From positions 47,909-111,908 of the forward strand of contig JBBQJP010000007.1 in the NCBI GenBank assembly GCA_038326025.1: a stretch of DNA of 64,000 bases, written 5' to 3'. Source of the DNA: CAISIP01 sp038326025. GTDB taxonomy: Bacteria > Pseudomonadota > Gammaproteobacteria > Burkholderiales > Burkholderiaceae_C. The position numbers and the translations under genes are program-made. Shown here one piece after another: positions 26,445-36,048 of this stretch. The stretch's first letter is position 1. Each line of letters opens with the position of its first letter. Below the pieces are notes generated by a model. That model made no database searches, was not told the origin of the DNA, and saw only the letters and a program-made list of their open reading frames with translations.

Positions 26445-27500
26445 TCAGTTTGCCGCGTCGGCAGCGTGCAGCCAGCAGGCGGCCCGCGTGGGGCCGGCGG
26501 CCATCAGTTCGGGGCGCTCGCGGCCGCAGCGATCCATCGAGCGTTCGCAGCGGGGGTTGAACGCGCATCCGGGCGGAATCGCATTGAGTCGCGGCATCGC
26601 GCCATCGATCTGGTGCAGGTTCTCGCGGTCGATCGTGATGTCGGGAATCGCTGCCATCAGGCCCGCGCTATAAGGATGGGCCGGGTGGTTGATGACCTCG
26701 TGCACCGGCCCGATCTCGGCAATACGTCCTGCGTACATCACGGCGACCCGGTCGCAGGTCTCGGCAATCACGCCCATGTCGTGCGTGATCAGCATCACCG
26801 CTGCGCCCCGGTCCTTGCACACCTGCTTGAGCAGCGCAATGATCTGCGCCTGGATCGACACGTCCAAGGCGGTGGTCGGCTCGTCGGCCACGATCAGTTT
26901 GGGCTCGGCGGCCAGTGCCAGGGCGATCACTACGCGCTGGCGCATGCCGCCGGAGAACTGGTGCGGATAGTGGTCGATACGTTGCTCGGCGGCGGGAATG
27001 CCGGTGTCCTGCAGCAACTCGATGGCGCGTTGGCGCGCAGCTTTCTCGTTCATCGGCAGGTGGGTACGGATGGTCTCGATCAGCTGGCGCCCGATGGAAT
27101 ACAAGGGGTTGAGCGAGGTCAGCGGATCCTGGAAAATGGCGCCGATGCGCCGGCCGCGGATATGGCGCATGGCCTCGTGGTCGAGGTTGTCGATGCGCTG
27201 GCCCTCTAACACGATCTCGCCACCGGCAATGCGCCCCGGCGGCTCGAGCAGGCCGATGATGGCCGCGCCGGTCAGCGACTTGCCGGCGCCCGATTCGCCG
27301 ACGACACCGAGCACCTCGCCGGGCGCGATGTCGAACGAAATCTTGTCCAGTGCGCGCAAGGTGCCGGCGCGGGTGGGGAACTCTACCACCAGATCCTTGA
27401 CGCGCAATAGTGGTTCGCCGGTCTGTTGTTGGGTGGCTTGCGCGCCAGCGGCTGGCGCTGCAGGAGCGTCTGCACGGGCTGGATGTTGCTGTGTATTCAT
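26445..27500 (-). CDS. Dipeptide/oligopeptide ABC transporter ATP-binding protein (DppD/OppD type)
   Basis: 351 residues with an Ala/Gln/Pro-rich N-terminal tail of about 30 residues, then the ATPase: Walker A GESGAGKSL, Q-loop FQDPLTSLNPLYSIGRQL, signature SGGMRQR, Walker B LIVADEPTTALD. It ends with the GCAFNPRCERSMDRC cysteine motif. It pairs with the next ATPase to energise the two permeases. Its ATG lies 6 bp after the permease stop. Confidence 0.94.
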   Translation of the reverse strand: MNTQQHPARADAPAAPAAGAQATQQQTGEPLLRVKDLVVEFPTRAGTLRALDKISFDIAPGEVLGVVGESGAGKSLTGAAIIGLLEPPGRIAGGEIVLEGQRIDNLDHEAMRHIRGRRIGAIFQDPLTSLNPLYSIGRQLIETIRTHLPMNEKAARQRAIELLQDTGIPAAEQRIDHYPHQFSGGMRQRVVIALALAAEPKLIVADEPTTALDVSIQAQIIALLKQVCKDRGAAVMLITHDMGVIAETCDRVAVMYAGRIAEIGPVHEVINHPAHPYSAGLMAAIPDITIDRENLHQIDGAMPRLNAIPPGCAFNPRCERSMDRCGRERPELMAAGPTRAACWLHAADAAN

Positions 27501-27506
27501 GGATGT

Positions 27507-28415
27507 CTAGCGCAGGCGCGGATTGAGTGCGTCGCGCAGCCAGTCACCCAGCAGGTTGACCGACAGCGCGATGATGATCAGCATCAGGCCCGGAAAGATC
27601 GTGATCCACCATTCGCCCGAGAACAGGTAGTCGTTGCCAATGCGGATCAAGGTGCCCAGTGACGGCGAGGTCGGGGGCGCGCCCACACCCAGGAAGGACA
27701 GCGTCGCCTCGGTGATGATGGCAGTGGCGACCTGGATAGTGGCGAGCACCAGTACCGGCCCCATCACATTGGGCAGTACATGGCGGCGCATGATGCGCAG
27801 TGAGGTCACGCCGGTGACGCGCGCCGCCTGCACATATTCCTTGTTGCGTTCGACCATGGTCGAGCCGCGCACGGTGCGCGCATATTGCACCCAACCGGTC
27901 AAGGTTATTGCGACGATCAGCACACCCAGTGCCAGGTTATCGGGCGCATTCGGAAACACCGCGCGGCCGACGCCGGCAATCAGCAGGGCCACCAGGATGG
28001 CCGGGAACGACAGCATCACATCACACAGGCGCATCAGAGCGGCGTCGACCCATCCCCCCAGAAAGCCGGCCAGCAGGCCGAACGCCACACCGATGATCAC
28101 CGACAGGGCCACTGAGGCAAAACCTACCGCCAGCGAGATGCGTGCGCCATACATCAGCGCCGACAGGATGTCGCGCCCCTGGTCATCGGTGCCGAGCACG
28201 AACTTGGCGCTGCCCTCCTCAGTCCAGGCCGGTGGCAACCGCGCATCGGCCAGGTTGAGAGTGGCCAGATCGAACGGATTGTGAGGTGCGACCCAGCCGG
28301 CAAAAACCGCGCAGAAGACACACAGCAGCGCCACCAGTGCGGCGCCCATCGCAACCGGCGAGGTGCGAAAGCTGTGACCGACGTCACTGTTCCAGATGCG
28401 CTGCAAACGTCTCAT
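27507..28415 (-). CDS. Dipeptide/oligopeptide ABC transporter permease (DppC/GsiD type)
   Basis: 302-residue inner-membrane permease. N-terminal cytosolic lead, then helix LVALLCVFCAVFAGWVAPHN and the periplasmic stretch ending LGTDDQGRDILSALMYGARI, typical of DppC. The EAA-like coupling loop VTGVTSLRIMRRHVLPNVMG contacts the ATPase, and GAPPTSPSLGTLIRIGND follows. AGAGGA gives a good ribosome-binding site before ATG 28415. Confidence 0.94.
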   Translation of the reverse strand: MRRLQRIWNSDVGHSFRTSPVAMGAALVALLCVFCAVFAGWVAPHNPFDLATLNLADARLPPAWTEEGSAKFVLGTDDQGRDILSALMYGARISLAVGFASVALSVIIGVAFGLLAGFLGGWVDAALMRLCDVMLSFPAILVALLIAGVGRAVFPNAPDNLALGVLIVAITLTGWVQYARTVRGSTMVERNKEYVQAARVTGVTSLRIMRRHVLPNVMGPVLVLATIQVATAIITEATLSFLGVGAPPTSPSLGTLIRIGNDYLFSGEWWITIFPGLMLIIIALSVNLLGDWLRDALNPRLR

Positions 28416-28488
28416 GAAATCCTCTTTGCGCTAAACGTTTTTCCGCGCAATGTGGCGCGCACACGGGTTGGCAGGCTTGACATGGCGT

Positions 28489-29466
28489 TCAATGTCCCTT
28501 GCCGCTGACGCGCAGGCGCGGATCGACCGCGAAATACAACAGATCGACCGCCAGGTTGATCACCACAAATATCAGTGAGATCAGGCACAGGTAGGCGGCC
28601 ATGACCGGGATGTCCGCGAAGTTCACCGCCTGGATGAACAGCAAGCCCATGCCGGGCCACTGGAACACCGTCTCGGTGATGATGGCGAATGCGATTAGGC
28701 CGCCGAGTTGCAGGCCGGTAATGGTCATTACCGGTACCAGCGTGTTCTTGAGGGCGTGACCGAAGTGGATGGCGCGATCGCTCAGGCCACGTGCACGGGC
28801 GAACTTGATGTAGTCGGTGCGCAGTACCTCGAGCATCTCGGCGCGCACCAGGCGCATGATCAGTGTGAGCTGGAAAATCGCCAGCGTGATTGCTGGCAAC
28901 ACGACATGGTGCCAACCGTCGAGCGTCAGCAACCCGCTATTCCAGCCGCCGACCGAAATCGTGTCGCCGCGGCCGAAACTGGGGAACCAGCCCAGCCAGA
29001 CCGAAAACACCAGGATCAGCAGTATGCCGATCAGAAAGGTCGGAAGCGACACGCCGAGCAGCGAAAACATCATGAAGCTCTGGCTCAGGAAATTGCCCCG
29101 GCGCAGTGCGGCGTACACGCCCATCGGCACACCGATGACCAGGGCCAGCAGCGCCGCGACGAGCGCGAGTTCCAGCGTTGCCGGAAAACGTTCGGCGATC
29201 AGCGACGAGACCTTGCCACCCTGGCGCAGGCTGATGCCGAAATCGCCTTGTGCGGAATTGAGCAGGAAGTGCCAGAACTGCACCACAAAGGAACGGTCGA
29301 GTCCCAGCAGTTCACGCAACTCACGGACCTGCTCGGCCGTCGCGTCCTGGCCCAGCATGAACAACACCGGATCCCCCACGAACTGGAACAGCATGAAGGC
29401 GATGAACGCGACCGTGGCCATTACGAACACGGCTTGCAGCAGGCGACGCAGGATGAAGGCGAACAT
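28489..29466 (-). CDS. Dipeptide/oligopeptide ABC transporter permease (DppB/GsiC type)
   Basis: 325-residue inner-membrane permease beginning MFAFILRRLLQAVFVMATVA, the classic DppB start. FVGDPVLFMLGQDATAEQV and LGLDRSFVVQFWHFL are the periplasmic family segments. The coupling loop is KFARARGLSDRAIHFGHALK. The start is ATG 29466; a GTG 24 bp upstream is possible. It is the first gene of the leftward transporter operon and is divergent from its binding-protein gene. Confidence 0.94.
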   Translation of the reverse strand: MFAFILRRLLQAVFVMATVAFIAFMLFQFVGDPVLFMLGQDATAEQVRELRELLGLDRSFVVQFWHFLLNSAQGDFGISLRQGGKVSSLIAERFPATLELALVAALLALVIGVPMGVYAALRRGNFLSQSFMMFSLLGVSLPTFLIGILLILVFSVWLGWFPSFGRGDTISVGGWNSGLLTLDGWHHVVLPAITLAIFQLTLIMRLVRAEMLEVLRTDYIKFARARGLSDRAIHFGHALKNTLVPVMTITGLQLGGLIAFAIITETVFQWPGMGLLFIQAVNFADIPVMAAYLCLISLIFVVINLAVDLLYFAVDPRLRVSGKGH

Positions 29467-29623
29467 GGAGGAGCAGGGCCGAACGGCCACAGTGCGAAAG
29501 CGGCGAATGTAGCACGCGAAATGGCCCAGCTACAGAGGGGTTTTCATCCGTGCGGGTTTGTCCTGTATCGCATCGCGGCGCATGCCGTTACATTGGCGCA
29601 CTTCACCATATTGGGGATTCAAC

Positions 29624-31198
29624 ATGTTATTCAATCGAGTTCTGGCCGTGGCGGCATTGGCCGGCTGCCTGGCCATGCCGGCCGTACAGGCGACGACGCT
29701 CAAGTGGGGCGCACAAAACGACATCCTGACGCTGGACCCGCATTCGCAGAACCATGCGACGACCAATGCGATCCTGATGCACTCCTACGAGGGACTGACC
29801 CGTTACGGCCCTAAGTTCGACGTTGAGCCGGCGCTGGCCACCAAGTGGACGTTCATCAGCCCGACGCAGGTGCGCTTCGAATTGCGCAAGGGCGTCAAGT
29901 TCCATGATGGCTCGAACTTCAATGCCGACGATGTGGTGTTCAACTTCGGCCGCATCAAGCAGCCGCAAGGCACGATGTCGATCTACGTGACCGGCATCAA
30001 CGAGATCAAGAAGGTCGACGATTACACGGTCGACGTGATCATGGCGGCACCGAATCCGATGTTGCTGCGCAACCTCATCGACTTCCGCATGATGAGCAAG
30101 GACTGGTCCGAAAAGAACAAGACGCTGAACGTCCAGGACTACAAGGCCAAGGAAGAAAACTTCGCCTCGCGCAACGTGAACGGCACGGGTGCCTACCATA
30201 TCACTGGCTGGCAACCCGACCAGAAGATCACGATGACGATCAACAAAGGCTGGTGGGACAAACACAGCGGCAACGTGACCGAGGTGATCTACACCCCGAT
30301 CAAGTCCGACCCCACCCGGGTTGCGGCGCTGCTGTCGGGTGAACTCGACATGCTGACCGACCTGCCGACGCAGGACGTGGCGCGGATCCGTGGCGACTCC
30401 AAGCTCAAGGTGCTGGACGGCAATGAGGTGCGCACGATTTTCCTGGCGCTGGACATGTTCAGCCCGGAGCTCAAGTACTCTGACGTCAAGGGCAAGAATC
30501 CGTTCAAGGACAAACGGGTACGCGAGGCGCTGAGCATCGCGATCGACCGTGAGCTGATCAAGCGCAATACCATGCGCGGCCTGTCGCTGCCCGCCAGCAT
30601 CATGGTGGCGCCAGGCGTCAACGGCCATACACCAGAGCTGGATGTAGCCATCAAGGCCGATCCGGAAAGGGCCAAGAAGCTGCTGGCAGACGCCGGTTAT
30701 CCGAATGGCTTCGAGGTCCAGCTCAACTGCCCGAACAACCGTTATGTCAACGACGAGGAGATCTGCCAGAACATCACGGTGATGTGGGCCCGTATCGGTG
30801 TCAAGACCAAACTGGCAGCCGAATCGATGGCCACCTTCATCCAGAAGGTGCAGAACTTCGATACGTCGGCTTACTTGCTGGGCTGGGGTGTGGCCACGCT
30901 CGATGCGCAGTACACCTTGCAGTCGCTGGTGCGCACCAAGACCACCGGCGCCGACGGCAACTTCAACTTTGGCCGCGTCAGCGATCCGGAAGTCGACCGC
31001 CTGGTCGACGCAATGAAATCAGAAGTGGACCAGACCAAGCGCAACGCGATGATCCGCGAAGCCCTGATTCGTACGCGTGACGAAGTGCTGCTGATTCCTC
31101 TGCACCACCAGCTGCGTCCTTGGGCCATGAAGAAGGGTGTCGATACGGTTTACCGTAACGATGACCGGCCGGAAGCACGCTTTACCAGCGTGAAGTAA
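29624..31198 (+). CDS. Periplasmic peptide/nickel-type substrate-binding protein (SBP_bac_5)
   Basis: 524 residues: signal peptide MLFNRVLAVAALAGCLAMPA, cleaved near VQA-TTL. The mature start LKWGAQNDILTLDPHSQNHA is typical of family 5 binding proteins. Other landmarks are FELRKGVKFHDGSNFNADDV and NGTGAYHITGWQPDQKI. It delivers peptides or similar solutes to the divergent ABC permease genes; the exact ligand is unknown. GGGGATTCAAC precedes the ATG. The frame extends further upstream only through a non-conserved leader. A strong hairpin terminator follows. Confidence 0.93.
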   Translation: MLFNRVLAVAALAGCLAMPAVQATTLKWGAQNDILTLDPHSQNHATTNAILMHSYEGLTRYGPKFDVEPALATKWTFISPTQVRFELRKGVKFHDGSNFNADDVVFNFGRIKQPQGTMSIYVTGINEIKKVDDYTVDVIMAAPNPMLLRNLIDFRMMSKDWSEKNKTLNVQDYKAKEENFASRNVNGTGAYHITGWQPDQKITMTINKGWWDKHSGNVTEVIYTPIKSDPTRVAALLSGELDMLTDLPTQDVARIRGDSKLKVLDGNEVRTIFLALDMFSPELKYSDVKGKNPFKDKRVREALSIAIDRELIKRNTMRGLSLPASIMVAPGVNGHTPELDVAIKADPERAKKLLADAGYPNGFEVQLNCPNNRYVNDEEICQNITVMWARIGVKTKLAAESMATFIQKVQNFDTSAYLLGWGVATLDAQYTLQSLVRTKTTGADGNFNFGRVSDPEVDRLVDAMKSEVDQTKRNAMIREALIRTRDEVLLIPLHHQLRPWAMKKGVDTVYRNDDRPEARFTSVK

Positions 31199-31221
31199 TC
31201 GGGTCTGTGACCTGAACAAAT

Positions 31222-31246
31222 GAAAGGCCCGCGATGCGGGCCTTTC
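31222..31246. terminator. Rho-independent terminator after the binding-protein gene
   Basis: Perfect 11-bp stem GAAAGGCCCGC / GCGGGCCTTTC with a GAT loop, 24 bp after the stop codon. The stem itself ends in TTTC, followed by TTCAT. The A-rich left flank also lets it serve the converging oxidoreductase gene. Confidence 0.8.
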
Positions 31247-31290
31247 TTCATGGCGGTCGACGGCAACACCTGGAGTACCCGTCGGCTGGC

Positions 31291-32646
31291 TCAGCGCTCT
31301 AATGCGGCCTTGCCTGCCGCCAGCAGCACCGGATCCCAGACCGGCGAAAACGGCGGTGCGTACGACAAGTCCATCCCGCCCAGTTCCAGCACGGTCATGC
31401 CATTCCACAGTGCCGTGGCCAGCACATCGATGCGTTTGCCGGCATCCTCGCCGCCGACGATCTGTGCGCCAAGCAGTCGACCTGTCGGGCGATCCGCCAC
31501 GATCTTGATGCACATCGATTGCGCTCCCGGATAGTACCCAGCCCGACTTGACGCTTCGGTGGTAACGGCGAAAGCATCAAACCCGGCTTTTCCGGCCGCG
31601 CGTTCGGTCAGCCCGGTGCAAGCGATCTCCAGCTGCTGAAATTTGGTGATTGCCGTGCCCAGCACGCCACCAAAGCTCGCATCACCGCCCGCGATGTTGG
31701 TGCCGGCCGCGCGGCCCTGTTTATTGGCGTGTGTGCCCAGGGCCACCACGACACCACGCCCGGTGACTCGGTGGCGGGACTCCACGCAGTCGCCAGCGGC
31801 CCAGACATGCGGCGTGCCTGTGCGCAGATGGTCGTCGACGATGATGCCGCCAGTCTCTCCCACTTTGATACCTGCAGCTTGCGCCAGGTCTGTATTGGCG
31901 CGCACGCCCAGTCCGATGACCACCAAGTCGGCCTCGAAAGTTCCTTCCTCGGTCTCGACGGCAGTGACGCGCCCGTCGCTCACTTTGAAGCCGGTGACGG
32001 AGGTGCCCAGTCGCAGTTCGATACCGGCGCTACGCATCGCGTCTGCCACAGCCGCGGCCATGTCGGCGTCAAGTACGGTGCCCATGGGTGCGTCGAGCTT
32101 CTCGATCACCGTGACGGAAAGGCCCCGTGCCAGCAGGCCCTCTGCGACTTCCAATCCGATGTAACCGGCGCCGACCACCACGGCGCGCCGGGCCCCAGCG
32201 TCAAGCATCTGCTCCACTTTGGCCGCGTCGTCAAGCGTGCGCAGTTGCAGGACTCCTTCGGCGTCTATGCCAGGCCATTTCGGCGTGACGCCCGATGCGC
32301 CGGTGGCGATCAGGAGCTCGTCGTAATGTGTGCTTGATTCGCGACCCGTGTCGAGGTCGTGTACCCTCACCGTGTTTGCCTTGGTGTCGATCGCCGTGAC
32401 CTCGTGCCGAATTCGAACGTCGATTCCTTTGGCCCGGTGCTGCTGCGGGGTTCGGGCGACCAGTTCGTCCGGTGCCTGCACCAGCCCGCCTATCAGATAA
32501 GGAAGGCCGCAGGCGGCGTAGGAGGTGTGAGACCCGCGCTCGAAGGCCACAATCTCGAGCGCGTCGGCAGCTACCATCCGTCGCGCTTGCGCAGCTGCGG
32601 ACATGCCTGCAGCATCACCCCCAATGATTACCAGTCGTCGTGTCAT
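31291..32646 (-). CDS. FAD/NAD-dependent oxidoreductase, CoA-disulfide reductase/NADH oxidase type
   Basis: 451-residue pyridine-nucleotide-disulfide oxidoreductase. FAD site RLVIIGGDAAGMSAAAQARR, single redox Cys in SYAACGLPYLIGG (the Coa-disulfide reductase/NADH oxidase pattern S-x3-CGxP), NAD site VVVGAGYIGLEVAEGL, and second FAD site HVWAAGDCVES. A dimerisation domain follows to the C terminus (DLSYAPPFSPVWDPVL). It probably reduces CoA or low-molecular-weight disulfides, persulfides or oxygen. ATG 32646 is preferred over the ATG 6 bp upstream because GGAGG then sits at a proper 7-bp distance. Confidence 0.9.
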   Translation of the reverse strand: MTRRLVIIGGDAAGMSAAAQARRMVAADALEIVAFERGSHTSYAACGLPYLIGGLVQAPDELVARTPQQHRAKGIDVRIRHEVTAIDTKANTVRVHDLDTGRESSTHYDELLIATGASGVTPKWPGIDAEGVLQLRTLDDAAKVEQMLDAGARRAVVVGAGYIGLEVAEGLLARGLSVTVIEKLDAPMGTVLDADMAAAVADAMRSAGIELRLGTSVTGFKVSDGRVTAVETEEGTFEADLVVIGLGVRANTDLAQAAGIKVGETGGIIVDDHLRTGTPHVWAAGDCVESRHRVTGRGVVVALGTHANKQGRAAGTNIAGGDASFGGVLGTAITKFQQLEIACTGLTERAAGKAGFDAFAVTTEASSRAGYYPGAQSMCIKIVADRPTGRLLGAQIVGGEDAGKRIDVLATALWNGMTVLELGGMDLSYAPPFSPVWDPVLLAAGKAALER

Positions 32647-32775
32647 CTCCATTCCTCCATTTGTTGTTGATGGGTTGTCGCGCAGTCAGAAATTTGCGAT
32701 GGGTCGTGTGGTCGCACAGATCAACTGATTCGCTGCTCGCCTGATTCAGGGTGACGCTTTCATTCTGCAGATCCG

Positions 32776-33969
32776 TCATGCGAAGCCTGGACGCGGCAGC
32801 GCAAGGAAGAAGCGCACCATCTCGGCTGATGCGTCCGGACCATTGCCATCGGTATAGGTGCCACTCGCGCAGCCGCCGGACCAGGCATGGCCGGCTCCAT
32901 GCACCGTCCAGGCCTCGATCTGGGTGTGTCCATGGGTATCGACATGTTTTGCCCGGCTGTAGCGCCTTCCGCCCGTAGACGTGCCACTCTCGTTATGGAT
33001 GCACAAAGCTGATTTGCCAACCTCCATTGCATGGGCACTCGCGGCCTGCTGGACGATCTGTGCACCGTTGCCGTGTTGCACGGTGTGATCCCGGTCGCCG
33101 TGAAAGACGATGGTTGGCACGGCCTGTGTAGCCTTGGCACGGGGCACTGACGCAGCCGCAACCGGATTTCTGATGCCGGCAAGCCCGCTGCGTCCGCCTT
33201 TCATGGCGGCCATTGCCGAGGGAATGTCATGTGCACAGCCAAAAGCTAATCCCGAGTGTGCGCCAACACCTGCAAACAGCTCCGGATAAGTCTCCCCGAG
33301 AATCACCGCCATGGCGGCGCCGGCCGATAACCCCGCGACAAAAATTCGGGCGGGATCGGTGCCATGACGTTCGCCCACCGCGCGCGCGATCCCGGCGATC
33401 AGGGACGGTTCTCCAGAGTCGCGCGCCTGGTCCGGCGCATTGAACCAGCTCCAGCATTTGGAGGGGTTCGCGCTGGCGACCTGTTCCGGGTAGGCGACGA
33501 GAAATCCCTGTTCCTCTGCCAGCTGGTTCATCCGTGTGCCCGCTGCGAAGTCATCTGCGGATTGGGTGCAGCCATGCAGCATCAGCACCAGCGGGGGCGC
33601 GTCACCCAGTCGGGCCGGCACGTACAACTTGTACGCCCGTGTTCCGGCACGGTTGCTGAAAGTGTGGGTGTCGAAGGAGCCGCTCGCATGCGGCCGGCCC
33701 ATCGGTGGCCGGCTCGCTGGCTCACTTTCCCGGAGGTTCGTATCGTCCACAACGCGCGCAGCCACATCGATCGTGTCATCGCTGTTGACCGTGGTGCGCC
33801 CGGTGGAGACGTTGCCCTGCGAATTGAGTGCGCGTCGGATGGTTTCGGTCACTTCCCGCATCGGGCCTGACTGCGTGTCCAGGCCTGCAGATAGCAGCGC
33901 ACGCTGGATGGTTTCGTTGATGGTGTTGGCGTCGAAGGACGATGTTCGAATATTAAAAGGGGGTTTCAT
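32776..33969 (-). CDS. PHB-depolymerase-family alpha/beta-hydrolase (esterase)
   Basis: 397-residue esterase of the poly(3-hydroxybutyrate) depolymerase / feruloyl esterase family. Oxyanion region LVLMLHGCTQSADDFAAGT, nucleophile elbow GLSAGAAM (Ser), an Asp in FHGDRDHTV and a late His in WTVHGAGHAWSGG. About 110 residues of polar N-terminal sequence precede the domain, with no clear signal peptide, so a cytosolic place is likely. The start is ATG 33969 after AAAGGT. It follows the ribbon-helix-helix gene by 28 bp, a pairing that recurs in Burkholderiales as I recall it. The true substrate could be an intracellular polyester oligomer or another ester. Confidence 0.85.
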   Translation of the reverse strand: MKPPFNIRTSSFDANTINETIQRALLSAGLDTQSGPMREVTETIRRALNSQGNVSTGRTTVNSDDTIDVAARVVDDTNLRESEPASRPPMGRPHASGSFDTHTFSNRAGTRAYKLYVPARLGDAPPLVLMLHGCTQSADDFAAGTRMNQLAEEQGFLVAYPEQVASANPSKCWSWFNAPDQARDSGEPSLIAGIARAVGERHGTDPARIFVAGLSAGAAMAVILGETYPELFAGVGAHSGLAFGCAHDIPSAMAAMKGGRSGLAGIRNPVAAASVPRAKATQAVPTIVFHGDRDHTVQHGNGAQIVQQAASAHAMEVGKSALCIHNESGTSTGGRRYSRAKHVDTHGHTQIEAWTVHGAGHAWSGGCASGTYTDGNGPDASAEMVRFFLALPRPGFA

Positions 33970-33997
33970 GCGGGGACCTTTTGTGGTGAGGAGTGCG

Positions 33998-34420
33998 TCA
34001 AAGGATGCGATCGGACAAAGCCCGTCGCACAGCGGAGCTGGCCTGGAAGGCGCCAAGAACGGTCACCGATTCGATTGCCGCGAGCGCCAGCTCGGGCGTC
34101 ACATCGTCGGCGATGCGTGCGAGTCCGACGACCTGCACCTTGAGTCGCTGGCCCGCCGCCACCGCGTTTTCGAGGTCGGCGCGGCTGAAGTGCTGCAGAC
34201 CCACGGTCAGCGTGCGACGCGATACGGTCTGTTTCACGGTGTCGGCATGCAGCGCGAGTTGGTTGCGCAGCGCAGTCCGGACAAGGTCAGAACGGTTCGA
34301 ATAAAAGCCTTCCTGCACGAGCAGGTCCACGTGGCCCAAATCGACCACGCCGACATTGACCGTCATCTTCTCCGTCTCGCCCGCGCGCTGCCTCGGCTCC
34401 AACACATTGCTTTTTGCCAT
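33998..34420 (-). CDS. Ribbon-helix-helix (CopG-like) transcriptional regulator
   Basis: 140-residue protein. The N-terminal part KMTVNVGVVDLGHVDLLVQE gives a beta-strand and first helix, then GFYSNRSDLVRTALRNQL the second helix of an RHH domain (CopG/NikR-like pattern). The C-terminal half is small and mixed and may bind a ligand or oligomerise. AGGAG lies 7 bp before the ATG. It is the first gene of a two-gene operon with the esterase and probably regulates it through the repeated GGAATC half sites just upstream. Confidence 0.8.
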   Translation of the reverse strand: MAKSNVLEPRQRAGETEKMTVNVGVVDLGHVDLLVQEGFYSNRSDLVRTALRNQLALHADTVKQTVSRRTLTVGLQHFSRADLENAVAAGQRLKVQVVGLARIADDVTPELALAAIESVTVLGAFQASSAVRRALSDRIL

Positions 34421-34431
34421 TTCATGCTCCT

Positions 34432-34460
34432 GGAATCCAATTGGAATCTATTTAGATTCC
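34432..34460. promoter_or_regulatory. Candidate operator of the ribbon-helix-helix regulator
   Basis: Three half sites of the same hexamer: GGAATC at 34432 and 34443 (11-bp period, one helical turn) and its reverse GATTCC at 34455. The last two form a perfect 18-bp palindrome GGAATCTA-TT-TAGATTCC (34443-34460). It stands 12 bp upstream of the regulator start. Tandem, helically phased half sites suit cooperative RHH dimers. A possible minus-strand promoter lies just beyond. Confidence 0.6.
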
Positions 34461-34639
34461 GATTAGAGCATATTTGGAGCTTTAGCGCAGTAAAAGGTGC
34501 GATAGATCCATCAAGCAAGGTCAACTGTGTGTGTGGATGGCCGAGACGTTTTCCAATGTGACGCGCATGTCCGATGCGGGCAGCCTGTGGCGTTTAGCCT
34601 GAGAGACTGTCCCGGGCTGATTTCAGGCAGCGAATCTTG

Positions 34640-35896
34640 TCAGGCGTTGACACCCGCGGCGAGCCGATCCAACACCACGCGGCCCGCCTGCATGATCAGG
34701 CGCAGGCCCTGATCCGGCTTCGTCAACATCGAGAGATCCTGGGTCGGGTCACCATCGACCACCAGCAGGTCGGCCCAGGCGCCGGCAACCAGTTCGCCGA
34801 TCTGCCCCTCCTGGCGCATCATCCGGGCCGCCACGATGGTCGCGCTTTGCAAGGCCTCGACGGGCGACATGGCCTGGGTGCGCAGGTCGAACTCGCCCGA
34901 CTGCTGATCGTGCATGTGGCCCAGCAGATCGGTACCAAACACGATCGGCACACCTTCTGCGCGGGCGATCTTGATCGACTCGATGCCACGCTTTCGCACC
35001 ATGGCCAGTTTCTCCAGCATCTCGCCCGACCATCCCAGGCGCTCGCCTTCGAATGCCAGCGCCTGGTAAGTAGACAGGGTCGGTACCAGGTAGGCGCCGT
35101 GTTCTTTCATGATGCGCGCCGTTGCGGCGTCGATCAGGTTGCCATGCTCGATTGAGCGCACGCCCGCCTGCACCGCGCGGGTCACGGCGCGTGGCGAATA
35201 GGCGTGGGCCATGGTGTACAGATTGGCGGCTTCGGCTTCCTCGCACGCGGCGCGCAATTCATCGAGCGAAAACTGCGTGCCTTCGAGCGGATCGGTCGGG
35301 CTGGACACGCCGCCGCCGGCCATGATCTTGATCTGGTTGGCGCCATTGCGCACCTGTTCGCGCACGGCCCGGCGCACCTCGCCCACGCCGTCGGCGATGG
35401 CACCGATCAGGCCCAGGCCGGCGCAGCTGCAGAACATCTCGCGCAGCCGTACACCCTTGGGACGCATGTCCGCATGGCCGCCGGTCTGGGATACCGGGAA
35501 GCCGGCGATGTACAGGCGCGGGCCTTCGAACAGACCGCGGGCCACCGCCTCCTGCAGGCCGTAGTCGGCTCCGGCCGCGTCGCGCACCGTCGTGAAACCG
35601 CGCATCAGCATGCCGCGCAGGATCTGGCTGCTTTGCGCCACCACCAGCGAGGGCGGCTGTTGCGCCAGGCCGATCAGGTCGTGTGATGCTGCCACCACAT
35701 GCACGTGGGCATCGATCAGGCCGGGCAAAACGACGCGGTTGCCCGCGTCGATGGTCTTCGCGCCGTCCACCGCCGCCGCGGCGTCGACAACCGCTTCGAT
35801 GCGTGCGTCGTGGATGATGATCTGGCGCCCGGCGTCAATCGTGCCGCTGACACTGTTGAAAATACGGGCATTGCGAATTACCTGCCGGTTAGCCAT
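34640..35896 (-). CDS. Metal-dependent amidohydrolase (imidazolonepropionase/Xaa-Pro dipeptidase-like)
   Basis: 418-residue amidohydrolase-superfamily enzyme with a composite N-/C-terminal beta domain. Metal motif HVHV in LPGLIDAHVHVVAASHDLIG, probable bridging Lys in QIKIMAGGGVSSPTDP, His ligands in MAHAYSPRAV and SIEHGNLID, and late catalytic Asp in VFGTDLLGHM. Members act on dipeptides, N-acyl amino acids or ring amides; the substrate here is unknown. ATG 35896 is chosen over the ATG 6 bp upstream because AGGAG is then at 8-bp spacing. No signal peptide. Confidence 0.88.
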   Translation of the reverse strand: MANRQVIRNARIFNSVSGTIDAGRQIIIHDARIEAVVDAAAAVDGAKTIDAGNRVVLPGLIDAHVHVVAASHDLIGLAQQPPSLVVAQSSQILRGMLMRGFTTVRDAAGADYGLQEAVARGLFEGPRLYIAGFPVSQTGGHADMRPKGVRLREMFCSCAGLGLIGAIADGVGEVRRAVREQVRNGANQIKIMAGGGVSSPTDPLEGTQFSLDELRAACEEAEAANLYTMAHAYSPRAVTRAVQAGVRSIEHGNLIDAATARIMKEHGAYLVPTLSTYQALAFEGERLGWSGEMLEKLAMVRKRGIESIKIARAEGVPIVFGTDLLGHMHDQQSGEFDLRTQAMSPVEALQSATIVAARMMRQEGQIGELVAGAWADLLVVDGDPTQDLSMLTKPDQGLRLIMQAGRVVLDRLAAGVNA

Positions 35897-36048
35897 GGCC
35901 ATGTCTCCTGATTGGGTTGGATAGCACGCGCAGACCTGCTCCAGCTTGCGCGTTTGCCAGCAGCGATGGCGCGCCGGCGTTTGTTCATGATAGCGAGCGC
36001 CACCGAGGATTCAGCCCGCGCGGGGACGGATCAACGGCAAAAACCATA

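Noticed and set aside
34421..34639. Short plus-strand frame (about 61 codons) between the esterase/regulator and amidohydrolase genes
   Set aside because: No ribosome-binding site, no recognisable composition, and it overlaps the amidohydrolase 3' end.
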